NCBI RefSeq assembly: GCF_902859855.1 | Contig: NZ_CADIKH010000004.1 | Span: forward strand, 267,845 to 331,844 | Origin: Paraburkholderia humisilvae | Lineage (GTDB): Bacteria > Pseudomonadota > Gammaproteobacteria > Burkholderiales > Burkholderiaceae | Length of the DNA: 64,000 nucleotides | Reading direction: 5' to 3' | Shown: positions 45,960-53,816 of the stretch, piece after piece | Layout: every line of letters begins with the position of its first letter | Numbering within the stretch: position 1 is the stretch's first letter | Translations under genes and position numbers: made by a program | Notes under the pieces: model-generated | Told to the model about the DNA's origin: nothing | The model's database searches: none | Seen by the model: the letters and a program-made list of their open reading frames with translations, nothing else

Positions 45960-47372
45960 CTAGGCGAGCGTGTGAGGCCAGCATTCGACCGTCACACGCG
46001 TGCCTGGCTCGGCGCTGCCAATGCTGGCGGAGAAATCATGCACTCTGAGAACCGCCGATACGATGCCGAGGCCCAGCCCCGAACCGGCGATATGCCGGGT
46101 CTGTTCACCGCGATAGAAACGCTGCATCACCGCGTGGCGCTCTTCGACGGGAATACCGGGTCCGTTGTCGATCACGTCGACTTGTGGGCCGTCGCGGGTC
46201 TGCGCAAGACTCACGCACACCGCGCCGCCGGCCGGCGTAAACTTCAGCGCATTGTCGAGCAGATTGCTCAGTGCCTCGAACAGCAACGCACGGTCGCCGT
46301 GCACGACCTGAACGGCCGCCGTGTCGACACTGAGCGCGATCGACCGGCTTTCGGCAAGCGGTTCATATAACTCGCAGACATCGCGCACTAGCGCTTCGAG
46401 CCGGATTTGCGCAAATCCGCCACGCCGTTTGAGCGTGCCGATCTCCGAAATTCGCATCATTGCGCGAAAGCGCTCCAGCAGATGATCGGTTTCCTCTCGC
46501 GCGCGCACGAGCATCGGCCGCCAGGCAATGGTCGTATCGTCCTGCGCATTTTCGTCGATATGCGCAAGCAGCGTTCGGACATGAGCAAGCGGCGTGCGCA
46601 AATCATGAGCGATACCGTCACATGCCCCCTTCACTTCGGTCATCAGGCGCTCGACCTCGTCGAGCATGTGATTGACGAGGTGCGACAACAGGTCGAGTTC
46701 GTCGCGACGGCCGACCGGTAGGCGCTGGTTCAGATCGCCTTGCGCGATCAGCTGCGTGACGCGCCGGATTTCGCCCACGCGCCGCATCTGGCGCATCGCC
46801 AGCGCCAGACCGCCGGCCACACCGGCCGCGAGGCAGAGGCCGCTGCTGAGCAGCAACGCGTTGAGGATGGTGTCGCGGATGCGGATGATGTAGGTCAGGT
46901 CCCGCGCAACCAGCATCACATCGCCGTCGCGACGACGATCGGCCATCGCGCGCACCACCGGCACGTCGACCGTTCCATTCACCGGCAGCGTGTGATTGAG
47001 GGTCACGCCGACGCGATCGGTCCGCATGCCGGGCGGCAGACGCGTCACATCGCCGGCCAGAGGCTCGCCGTCCGCGCGAAACAGGCCGTAATACGCGTTG
47101 TGCATCCGCTCGCGCTCGACCCGGTGCCCGATCGTTTTGGCCAGTTGCGCGCGCGGAATCGCGTCGAAGTACTTCAGTTGCCAGTCCATCACGAGGTCGT
47201 TCTGCCGCTCCATCTCGCCTGTCACAACCCAGCTCATGAAGCCGAGCAGCAGCATCACCGATACCGCGAAAATCGACCCGTACATGAACAGCAGGCGAAA
47301 CGTCGTGGTGTGCCAGCGCCGGCCGATATCGGGCGGCAATGGACGGGGGGCCTGACTGGACAGCGTGCTCAA
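45960..47372 (-). CDS. Sensor histidine kinase
   Basis: 470 residues from TTG 47372, which overlaps the regulator stop (TTGA) and follows GGGGGGA; no ATG or GTG is available before the first membrane helix. TM1 is about 28-50, the periplasmic region about 52-165, and TM2 about 168-192. HAMP follows, then the H-box with H256 (GIAHDLRTPLAHVRTLL) and the ATPase motifs LSNLLDNALKF, VIDNGPGIP and GSGLGLGIVSAVLRVH. Its cognate partner is the intact regulator at 47369-48058. The periplasmic part has no metal-binding motif I can recognise. Confidence 0.92.
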   Translation of the reverse strand: MSTLSSQAPRPLPPDIGRRWHTTTFRLLFMYGSIFAVSVMLLLGFMSWVVTGEMERQNDLVMDWQLKYFDAIPRAQLAKTIGHRVERERMHNAYYGLFRADGEPLAGDVTRLPPGMRTDRVGVTLNHTLPVNGTVDVPVVRAMADRRRDGDVMLVARDLTYIIRIRDTILNALLLSSGLCLAAGVAGGLALAMRQMRRVGEIRRVTQLIAQGDLNQRLPVGRRDELDLLSHLVNHMLDEVERLMTEVKGACDGIAHDLRTPLAHVRTLLAHIDENAQDDTTIAWRPMLVRAREETDHLLERFRAMMRISEIGTLKRRGGFAQIRLEALVRDVCELYEPLAESRSIALSVDTAAVQVVHGDRALLFEALSNLLDNALKFTPAGGAVCVSLAQTRDGPQVDVIDNGPGIPVEERHAVMQRFYRGEQTRHIAGSGLGLGIVSAVLRVHDFSASIGSAEPGTRVTVECWPHTLA

Positions 47373-48058
47373 CTTCCCCCCTGGCCGAATATATAGCCTG
47401 ACCCGCGCACCGTCTGGATCATCGCGGGCACACCGGGCGGATCGATCTTCTTTCGCAGGCGGCCCATATGCACATCGATCAGATTCGTGCCTGGATCGAA
47501 GTGGTAGCCCCAGACCGCCTCGAACAGCATCGTGCGTGTAATCGTGCGGCCGGCGTGACGCATCATGTACTCGAGCACGCGGTATTCCGTCGGCAGCAAC
47601 GCAATTTCCTCGCCGTCGCGGCGTACCTTGCGTGATACGACGTCGAGTTCGATCGGCCCCACCGACAACAGTGCGTCCGATTGCGGCATCGGCGTGTTAC
47701 GCCTGCGCAGCAGCACTTCGAGCCGCGCGACCATCTCTTCGGGATCGAACGGCTTGGTCAGATAATCGTCGCCGCCCGCGCGCAGCCCACGCACCCGTTC
47801 GTCGACATCGCCAAGCGCACTGAGCATCAGCACCGGCGTCGTGACACCGATGCTGCGCATGGTCGTCAGGATAGTCAGACCGTCCATGCCCGGCAGCATC
47901 CGGTCGAGTGTGATGACGTCGTAAGCGTCGTTAAGCGCACTAACCATGCCCTCCTTGCCATTGTCGATCCAGTGTACGGAAAAGCCTCTGCGGCTCAGTT
48001 CGTTGACGATCTCGCCTGCCGCAATCTCGTCGTCTTCGATCGTAAGCACTCTCAACAT
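47369..48058 (-). CDS. OmpR-family response regulator
   Basis: 229 residues: intact receiver with IEDD (7-10), D52 in ITLDRMLPGMDGL, S80 and K102 in DYLTKPFDP. The DNA-binding domain is standard (LLPTEYRVLEYMMRHAGRTITRTMLFEAVWGYHFDPGTNLIDVHMGRLRKKI). It is the first gene of the three-gene signalling operon and is divergent from a porin. An 18-bp dyad lies 124-141 bp upstream, consistent with self-regulation. It is a paralogue of 38049-38723 and of the degenerate regulator at 63053-63751. Confidence 0.94.
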   Translation of the reverse strand: MLRVLTIEDDEIAAGEIVNELSRRGFSVHWIDNGKEGMVSALNDAYDVITLDRMLPGMDGLTILTTMRSIGVTTPVLMLSALGDVDERVRGLRAGGDDYLTKPFDPEEMVARLEVLLRRRNTPMPQSDALLSVGPIELDVVSRKVRRDGEEIALLPTEYRVLEYMMRHAGRTITRTMLFEAVWGYHFDPGTNLIDVHMGRLRKKIDPPGVPAMIQTVRGSGYIFGQGGS

Positions 48059-48384
48059 GATGATCCAATCGCCTCGCGCGTCGTCACGGCATTCACGTCA
48101 ACCGATGCGGCTCGCCCAGCGTCCGTCTCCTTTCGTTACTGGCAGCTTACGCGACGCTGTCCATCTGATCCGTAGCAATTCGATGAAGAATTTTTCATCT
48201 TCGCGCGGCTCACGGAACAGGCAACAGCCTGAGCGCCAATTCACGTTTTCGGAATACACCATTGCACGGTCCTGGCTAGATTGCACTGCTATATTTCGCC
48301 CGGCAATAGCGCAGCGGCATAGCGCCGCACGCGTCGCAGCGCGCGGATGAATGAATTCCACAAGAGGCATATCAGGAGACACGT
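48059..48384. other. Divergent control region between signalling operon and porin
   Basis: 326 bp, no gene. It contains the third 18-bp dyad (48182-48199). AGGAG before 48385 is the porin ribosome-binding site. Confidence 0.5.
48182..48199. promoter_or_regulatory. 18-bp dyad, copy 3 (GATGAAGAATTTTTCATC)
   Basis: GATGAA and TTCATC arms around GAATTT. It sits 124 bp before the response regulator start and 186 bp before the porin start, matching copies at 36368 and 44779. Confidence 0.6.
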
Positions 48385-49659
48385 ATGAGGAGACGGCATT
48401 GGCTCGCCGCCATGGTGCTAGGGTCGCTGTTCGATATCGCGCATGCGGACGACGGCAACAGCATTACGCTGTATGGAATCATGGACGTCGCGGTGGGTGT
48501 GGTCGAACACAATCCGAATGCGAGCGCTTCGTTTCCGACCACGGTGAATCCTGTCAGCAAGGTCAGCACACAGTTTCAGAACCCTGTCATTGGACTCTTC
48601 AACGGCGGCATTTCGGACTCGCGCTGGGGGATACGCGGCAACGAGAATCTCGGCGGCGGAATGCATGCGTTCTTCGATCTTGAATCGGGCTTCAATGCGC
48701 AGTCTGGCCAATTGAACAATGCGGTGGCGTCGATTACCGGCGCGAAAAACACCGTTGCGGGCGCATCCGCGCTGGACGGCCAGTTGTTCAATCGCGGCGC
48801 CTATGTCGGACTGCGCGACGACAAATTTGGTTCCGTCGAATTCGGCCGTTCGACGACATTCGGCTACGACGTCATCACCTCATACGATCCGCTGTTCCAG
48901 TCGCAGCTGTTCTCGCCGCTCGGTTTCTCCGGATCGTATTCGGCAGGCGGCATTACTGAAGGATCGCGAACCGATAACAATATCAAGTACACGAATCAGA
49001 TCAGCAACTTCAACTTTGGCCTTTCATATAGCTTTGGCGGCGTCGCCGGACACTTCGGCGACGGCTCGACGTTCGGCGCCGTCGCGGGCTATCAGAACAA
49101 CGCGTTCGGCATTCAGGCGACTTACTACCAGGCGCGCGATATCGTCCATTCGGGTGCGCTCGTCGGCGCGAATGCGATCGACAGCCCGCTGATCGGCACG
49201 AATGTCGGCGCGCTGTCGCTGAATGACGACTACGACTATATGATCGCGGCGAAGTATTCGTTCGCGAACGCGACGCTCAAGGGCGGCTACGAGCGCTTCG
49301 TGATCAAGCCGCCGTCCGATCCGGTACCGGCCGGCACGACGGTCGATTATTTCGGCTTTACCGGTGCGCTGAGCAACACGACGACCACCACGACCACCAA
49401 CGTCTACTTTTTCGGCGGCGATTATCAGTTCACGCCGAGCTTCGACGTCGCCGCGGGCATCTACGATACGCAGACCGAGCAGTCGCAGGGCGTGGCGGGC
49501 GGCAACCAGTGGCAGTACTCGGTGCTTGCCGACTATCACTTCACGCGGCGCACCGATGTGTACGCCGGGTATATGTTCTCGAAGTTCAATGGCGCAGCTT
49601 TCAATGGCTTTCAGTCAACGAACTATATTCTCGCGACAGGCTTGCGCACGTTGTTCTGA
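48385..49659 (+). CDS. Gram-negative porin
   Basis: 424 residues from ATG 48385, AGGAG upstream. Signal peptide MRRRHWLAAMVLGSLFDIAHA; the mature start DDGNSITLYGIMDVAVGVVEHN and SRWGIRGNENLGGGMHAFFDLESGFN are typical of the beta-proteobacterial trimeric porin family. The C-terminus FNGFQSTNYILATGLRTLF ends in Phe. It contains a Thr-rich stretch (NTTTTTTTNVYFFGG) in a probable loop. It probably belongs to the regulon of the adjacent signalling operon. Confidence 0.92.
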   Translation: MRRRHWLAAMVLGSLFDIAHADDGNSITLYGIMDVAVGVVEHNPNASASFPTTVNPVSKVSTQFQNPVIGLFNGGISDSRWGIRGNENLGGGMHAFFDLESGFNAQSGQLNNAVASITGAKNTVAGASALDGQLFNRGAYVGLRDDKFGSVEFGRSTTFGYDVITSYDPLFQSQLFSPLGFSGSYSAGGITEGSRTDNNIKYTNQISNFNFGLSYSFGGVAGHFGDGSTFGAVAGYQNNAFGIQATYYQARDIVHSGALVGANAIDSPLIGTNVGALSLNDDYDYMIAAKYSFANATLKGGYERFVIKPPSDPVPAGTTVDYFGFTGALSNTTTTTTTNVYFFGGDYQFTPSFDVAAGIYDTQTEQSQGVAGGNQWQYSVLADYHFTRRTDVYAGYMFSKFNGAAFNGFQSTNYILATGLRTLF

Positions 49660-49687
49660 CGATCACATAAGCGATACACCCGATCGA

Positions 49688-51004
49688 TCACGATTGCCTG
49701 ACCACGGGCGAATCGTGATCGGGGAACACAGGGGTCGAATCGCCGGGCGTGAAGACCTGTGAATAGAAAATGTGATGCCGCGCATCGGGCCGCAATGCGA
49801 TCTCATGGTTGGACATCGGCAAGCGGTAGGTGCCGTCAATGTCCCGCCCAAAGTAAGTCGCAACGACACTGCCGGTTTGCGCCGGGTAGGTCAGTGCGAT
49901 TGCGCGGTCGAACTGGCGCATCGCCTGGGGAGGGACGCTCGAAGGCCAGTAAAAGGTCTGCGGCCAGCGCGCGACAATCGAAACCGCCTCGGTATCCGGA
50001 GATTTCGCCTTTTCCTCCCGGAACCTCTGCTGCAGGCACGGCAGCATATTGCCCGCAAGCCACTGTGCACGCTCGTCCATCGCTTTGCCGTAGTAGTCGA
50101 CGACAGCGGGGTTGCTTGCGGTCCCCGGCGGAAACTCCGATGGCGCGGGCCGACCTGGACTGTTGCCGTGCGCTCGCTCGAATTTCTCGATCTCAGGAGT
50201 CAACGCCCGGGTGTAGTACGGAGCAAACCAGTTAACGATGGGCGTCGCATTGAGCGATGCAAGCGTATGGCTTTCGTGCGCCGCTCCTGCTTCCGTATCC
50301 TGACCTGTTTGTTCGAGGGCGGTTTCCCGATCGGCCAATCCCCACGCGCGATGAGCTTCGGCGACATCGGGCAGCGCAAGCGGCGCGAACGCGATTGCCG
50401 GCGAAAGCGGCGCCAATAGCAGAGCCACGCCATTGCCGAGCGTCTGTACCGAAGCGTTTGCGAAATCCCATTTGGCCTGATCAGAATTGGGGTTGCTTGA
50501 CCATTCGCTGCCGGTTAGCGCCATGCTGTATGCGCCCATCCCTACCCCTACCGCTGCGCCGATGTTCATGCCCGAGCTGTAGAGCCTGTAGGGCAACTTG
50601 CTGCCGTTCCTGTTGACCGCCTGCAGGTATTCCAGCCCGGTCATCATGGTTTGATTGCCGGAATTGACATAGTTTTCGGGCACAGGATTCTGCTGCGTGA
50701 GTTTGTATTGACCCATCAACCCCAATACACCAAATGCCCCCCACGCGGCGTGATTTCCGCCGCTACCGGCAAACGGATGCGGCCCGGTCCCGCCGGAATT
50801 GTTCCGCGCGGACCCGTTACGCCGGCCAGCTCCGTTGGTCCCGGGAGCCGCATGGTTTGCCAACGGCGCTTTCGGTATCGCGTTGGTGGCATGGGTCGCG
50901 CTGTGGTTCGCCACTTTCTGCCTGGCGTCATTCAACTCCGGATCATCGTTTGCCGGGCCGGCCGACGCCGCACCGACGCCTGCGCCAATAGACGAAACTC
51001 CCAC
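49688..51004 (-). CDS. Unrecognised 438-residue protein with disordered N-terminus
   Basis: Starts at GTG 51004 after AAAGGTGA; no ATG start is available in frame. The first 90 residues are Ala/Gly/Asn/Ser/His-rich and probably disordered, with no Sec signal. Residues 90-240 contain Gly/Ala-rich hydrophobic stretches (WGAFGVLGLMGQY, MNIGAAVGVGMGAYSMAL, LGNGVALLLAPLSPAIAFAPLALP) and the C-terminal half is soluble-looking (TPIVNWFAPYYTRALTPEIEKFE, MDERAQWLAGNMLPCLQQRFREE, IVARWPQTFYWPSSVPPQAM). I do not know the family. The composition is compatible with a secreted effector or a membrane-active protein, but nothing in the context confirms it. Confidence 0.65.
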   Translation of the reverse strand: MGVSSIGAGVGAASAGPANDDPELNDARQKVANHSATHATNAIPKAPLANHAAPGTNGAGRRNGSARNNSGGTGPHPFAGSGGNHAAWGAFGVLGLMGQYKLTQQNPVPENYVNSGNQTMMTGLEYLQAVNRNGSKLPYRLYSSGMNIGAAVGVGMGAYSMALTGSEWSSNPNSDQAKWDFANASVQTLGNGVALLLAPLSPAIAFAPLALPDVAEAHRAWGLADRETALEQTGQDTEAGAAHESHTLASLNATPIVNWFAPYYTRALTPEIEKFERAHGNSPGRPAPSEFPPGTASNPAVVDYYGKAMDERAQWLAGNMLPCLQQRFREEKAKSPDTEAVSIVARWPQTFYWPSSVPPQAMRQFDRAIALTYPAQTGSVVATYFGRDIDGTYRLPMSNHEIALRPDARHHIFYSQVFTPGDSTPVFPDHDSPVVRQS

Positions 51005-51085
51005 AACATCACCTTTGACTTTGAGTGAACGGGTATCCCGATTCTATTGACGCGATGCGGCGTGCGGTCCTATCTGTTCACTCGT

Positions 51086-51334
51086 TTAGTGATGCGCATA
51101 GACGGTCCGGTTCAGCGTGGCAATCTGTCCATCACGTTGCGCTTGCACGAGTTCCGCGTAGACCTGAGCGCGGGTCTTTTCCACATTCGGTGGGCTCGTT
51201 GCCGACCACTGTGACGTTTGCGCCGGCGCGGCGCTCTGCTGCTTCGGTGGGGCTTCGCTGTTCGTTTGTGCATGAACTGCCATGCTTGAGGCGAGCGTGA
51301 GGAGTGCGGTCAACGTCGTGATGCTAGCCTTCAT
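51086..51334 (-). CDS. DUF4148 exported protein
   Basis: 82 residues. The signal peptide is MKASITTLTALLTLASSMAVHA, followed by a Gln/Ala/Pro-rich spacer and the DUF4148 core KTRAQVYAELVQAQRDGQIATLNRTVYAHH. It closely matches the product of 44910-45182 in its last 30 residues. The function is unknown. No copy of the 18-bp dyad was seen before it. It lies before, and in the same direction as, the unrecognised 438-residue gene, separated by 81 bp. Confidence 0.85.
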   Translation of the reverse strand: MKASITTLTALLTLASSMAVHAQTNSEAPPKQQSAAPAQTSQWSATSPPNVEKTRAQVYAELVQAQRDGQIATLNRTVYAHH

Positions 51335-51844
51335 GAGAAATTCCGTGCGTTAAGTGAAACACTGTCCTGTCGAAGGCCGGGCACGCTTTTCTCCCTATCC
51401 GCATTGGCGGCGGAGTGCATGCGTCGGCATCGGCTATTCAATAACGCCTCGGATTTCCTCGTTCTTCCATTCAACAAATCTCAACTCGAACGGCCTCGTG
51501 ACGCGCGGCACGCTCGCTCGCAATTCCGTTCCACGGTTGTCTGTACGTGTCATCGTCGATCGTCTGCATTGCCAATCAACTGGCTGGAACACGCCGACCT
51601 GAGCGCGTTTTGTGCGGTGCGCCGCAACGCGCGGCGGGACAGGTTTGAAACATTCGAAAGCGATGCGCGCTACCCACATATTAAGACGACCATCCAAAGG
51701 TTGCGTGCGCTGAACGGGTCGGCTACTTTTTTCTTCTGTGCCGCGAACCCGCTTGAGTCGGGCCAAGCCGGCGCGGAACGCTTCCCTGGACGCATCCGCC
51801 GTCACCCACGGCCCGTGCGCAGTCGTCTCGCGCGAGGAAACCGA
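51335..51844. other. Region upstream of the sugar ABC permease pair
   Basis: 510 bp. A plus-strand frame is open from 51404 into the permease gene, but its sequence is Arg/His-rich with no family character. No solute-binding-protein remnant and no clear promoter or repeat were seen. Confidence 0.4.
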
Positions 51845-52759
51845 ATGTCCACGACCCTGTCCGAACCCGCCGCGGGCGCGAGCCGCATCCGGCGCAAGCG
51901 CCGTGCGCCGCTGAACCGGCGGCGCAATCGCGCGGCGCTGCTGTTTCTGCTGCCCGGCGCGCTGATCTTCGCGCTCTACGTCGTGTACCCCGTGCTGAGC
52001 AGCATCGCGCTCAGCTTTTACAACTGGGACGGCATGACGCCGCGCACTTTCATCGGCCTCGCGAACTATGCGGAGCTGCTGCGCTCCGACACGTTCTACG
52101 TCGCATTGAAGAACAATGTGCTGTGGCTCGTGCTTTTTCTGCTCGCGCCGCCCATTGGCCTCGCGTTCGCGCTCTATCTGAATCAGAGCGTACGCGGCAT
52201 CCGGCTTGTGAAGTCGCTCTTCTTCGCGCCGTTCGTGCTGCCGGGTGTGGTCGTCGGTCTCGTGTTCAGCTGGTTCTACGACCCGACGTTCGGCTTGCTC
52301 AAGATGATCATCGGGCACGGCATTCCGGTGCTCGGCGATCCGCGCTACGTGACCTACGGAATCATCTTCGCCGCGCTATGGCCGCAAATTCCTTTCTGCA
52401 TGATTCTGTATCTGACCGGCCTCACCGGCATCAATGCCGAAGTCATCGAGGCCGCGCGCATGGAAGGCGCACAGGGCTTCAAACTGCTATGGCATGTGAT
52501 CCTGCCGCAATTGCGGCCTGCCACCTTCATGGCGTTCGTGCTGACGGTGATCGGCGCGCTGCGTAGCTTCGATCTGATTTCGGTGATGAGCAGCGGCGGC
52601 CCGTTCGACAGTTCCACCGTGCTTGCCTATTACATGTACGACCAGGCGATCAAGTACTACCGCGAAGGCTATTCCGCGTCGATCGCGGTCGTGCTGTTCC
52701 TGATCATGCTCGCCTTTATTGTGTGGCAGCTGCGCCGGCTCGTGCGCAGCGAATCCTGA
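51845..52759 (+). CDS. Sugar ABC transporter permease (MalF/UgpA type)
   Basis: 304 residues from ATG 51845. After a basic N-terminus (RIRRKRRAPLNRRRNR) come six membrane helices: AALLFLLPGALIFALYVVYPVLSSIALSFYNWDG is the usual opening of CUT1-family permeases. The EAA loop is EVIEAARMEGAQGFKLLWHVILPQLRPATF. It forms a pore with the next permease. The ATPase and binding-protein genes that normally flank such pairs are absent here, so they must be elsewhere or shared. Confidence 0.93.
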   Translation: MSTTLSEPAAGASRIRRKRRAPLNRRRNRAALLFLLPGALIFALYVVYPVLSSIALSFYNWDGMTPRTFIGLANYAELLRSDTFYVALKNNVLWLVLFLLAPPIGLAFALYLNQSVRGIRLVKSLFFAPFVLPGVVVGLVFSWFYDPTFGLLKMIIGHGIPVLGDPRYVTYGIIFAALWPQIPFCMILYLTGLTGINAEVIEAARMEGAQGFKLLWHVILPQLRPATFMAFVLTVIGALRSFDLISVMSSGGPFDSSTVLAYYMYDQAIKYYREGYSASIAVVLFLIMLAFIVWQLRRLVRSES

Positions 52760-52768
52760 GGAAACGCG

Positions 52769-53620
52769 ATGTATCCGATGCCCGTTTCGCGCTGGCGCCC
52801 CGGCAACCGCCTGCTGTACAAGATATCGCTGCCGTTCGCGCTGCTGCTGTGGCTGCTGCCGTTGCTGGCCGTGCTGACCACGTCGATCCGCTCAAGCGAT
52901 GAACTGTCCGCCGGCAACTACTGGGGCTGGCCGAAGCAGTTTGCGCTGATCGAGAACTATCGGGTCGCGCTCACCGAAACGCCGATGCTGCATTACTTCC
53001 TCAACAGCGTGCTGATTACGCTGCCGTCGGTTGCAGTGGCGATCTTTCTTGCGTCGATGGCAGGCCACGCGCTGGCGAACTACCGGTTCCGCGGCAATAT
53101 GGTGCTGCTCGCGGTGTTCGTCGCGGGCAACTTCGTGCCGGTGCAGATCCTGATGATTCCGGTGCGTCAGTTGACGCTCGACTTCGGCCTCTATAACACC
53201 GTCTGGGGGCTGGTCCTGTTCCACATCGCATTCCAGACCGGCTTTTGCACACTGTTCCTGCGCAATTTCATCCGCCAGTTGCCGTACGAACTGATCGAAG
53301 CGGCACGCGTGGAAGGCGCGAGTGAATGGGCGGTCTACGCACGCATCGTGTTGCCGCTCGTGCGTCCGGCACTCGCCGCACTCGGCATTCTCGTCTTCAC
53401 CTTCGTCTGGAACGACTACTTCTGGGCGTTGTGCCTCACGCAAGGCGATGATGCGGCGCCGATCACGGTCGGCGTCGCCGCGTTGCGCGGCCAGTGGACG
53501 ACCGCATGGAACCTCGTCTCAGCCGGGTCGGTGCTCGCGGCGCTGCCGTCGGTTCTAATGTTCTTCGCGATGCAGAAACACTTCGTCACGGGCCTGACGT
53601 TCGGCGCGACAAAGGGATAA
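52769..53620 (+). CDS. Sugar ABC transporter permease (MalG/UgpE type)
   Basis: 283 residues, starting 9 bp after the first permease (GAGGAAACG as ribosome-binding site). Six membrane helices; the EAA loop is ELIEAARVEGASEWAVYARIVLPLVRPALAA. NYWGWPKQFALIENYRVALTETPMLHYFLNSVLIT is typical of CUT1 second permeases. Substrate unknown. It is followed after 196 bp by a sugar exporter of the SetA type. Confidence 0.93.
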   Translation: MYPMPVSRWRPGNRLLYKISLPFALLLWLLPLLAVLTTSIRSSDELSAGNYWGWPKQFALIENYRVALTETPMLHYFLNSVLITLPSVAVAIFLASMAGHALANYRFRGNMVLLAVFVAGNFVPVQILMIPVRQLTLDFGLYNTVWGLVLFHIAFQTGFCTLFLRNFIRQLPYELIEAARVEGASEWAVYARIVLPLVRPALAALGILVFTFVWNDYFWALCLTQGDDAAPITVGVAALRGQWTTAWNLVSAGSVLAALPSVLMFFAMQKHFVTGLTFGATKG

Positions 53621-53816
53621 AACGAAGGAAAGACGATAACCGGACACCCCCCAAGATGGGCGCGTTTATGCCGTGAACGGCGCACCGCCGCCGCATGCGT
53701 ACCCGCGATCGATGCCTCATGCATTGAGCGATACGCGCCGCGCCCACGACTCACCCCATGCGCGTTACCATCTCGCTCGGCGCACGTGCCGCGTAGCGCC
53801 CTGATCCCCCTAATCG

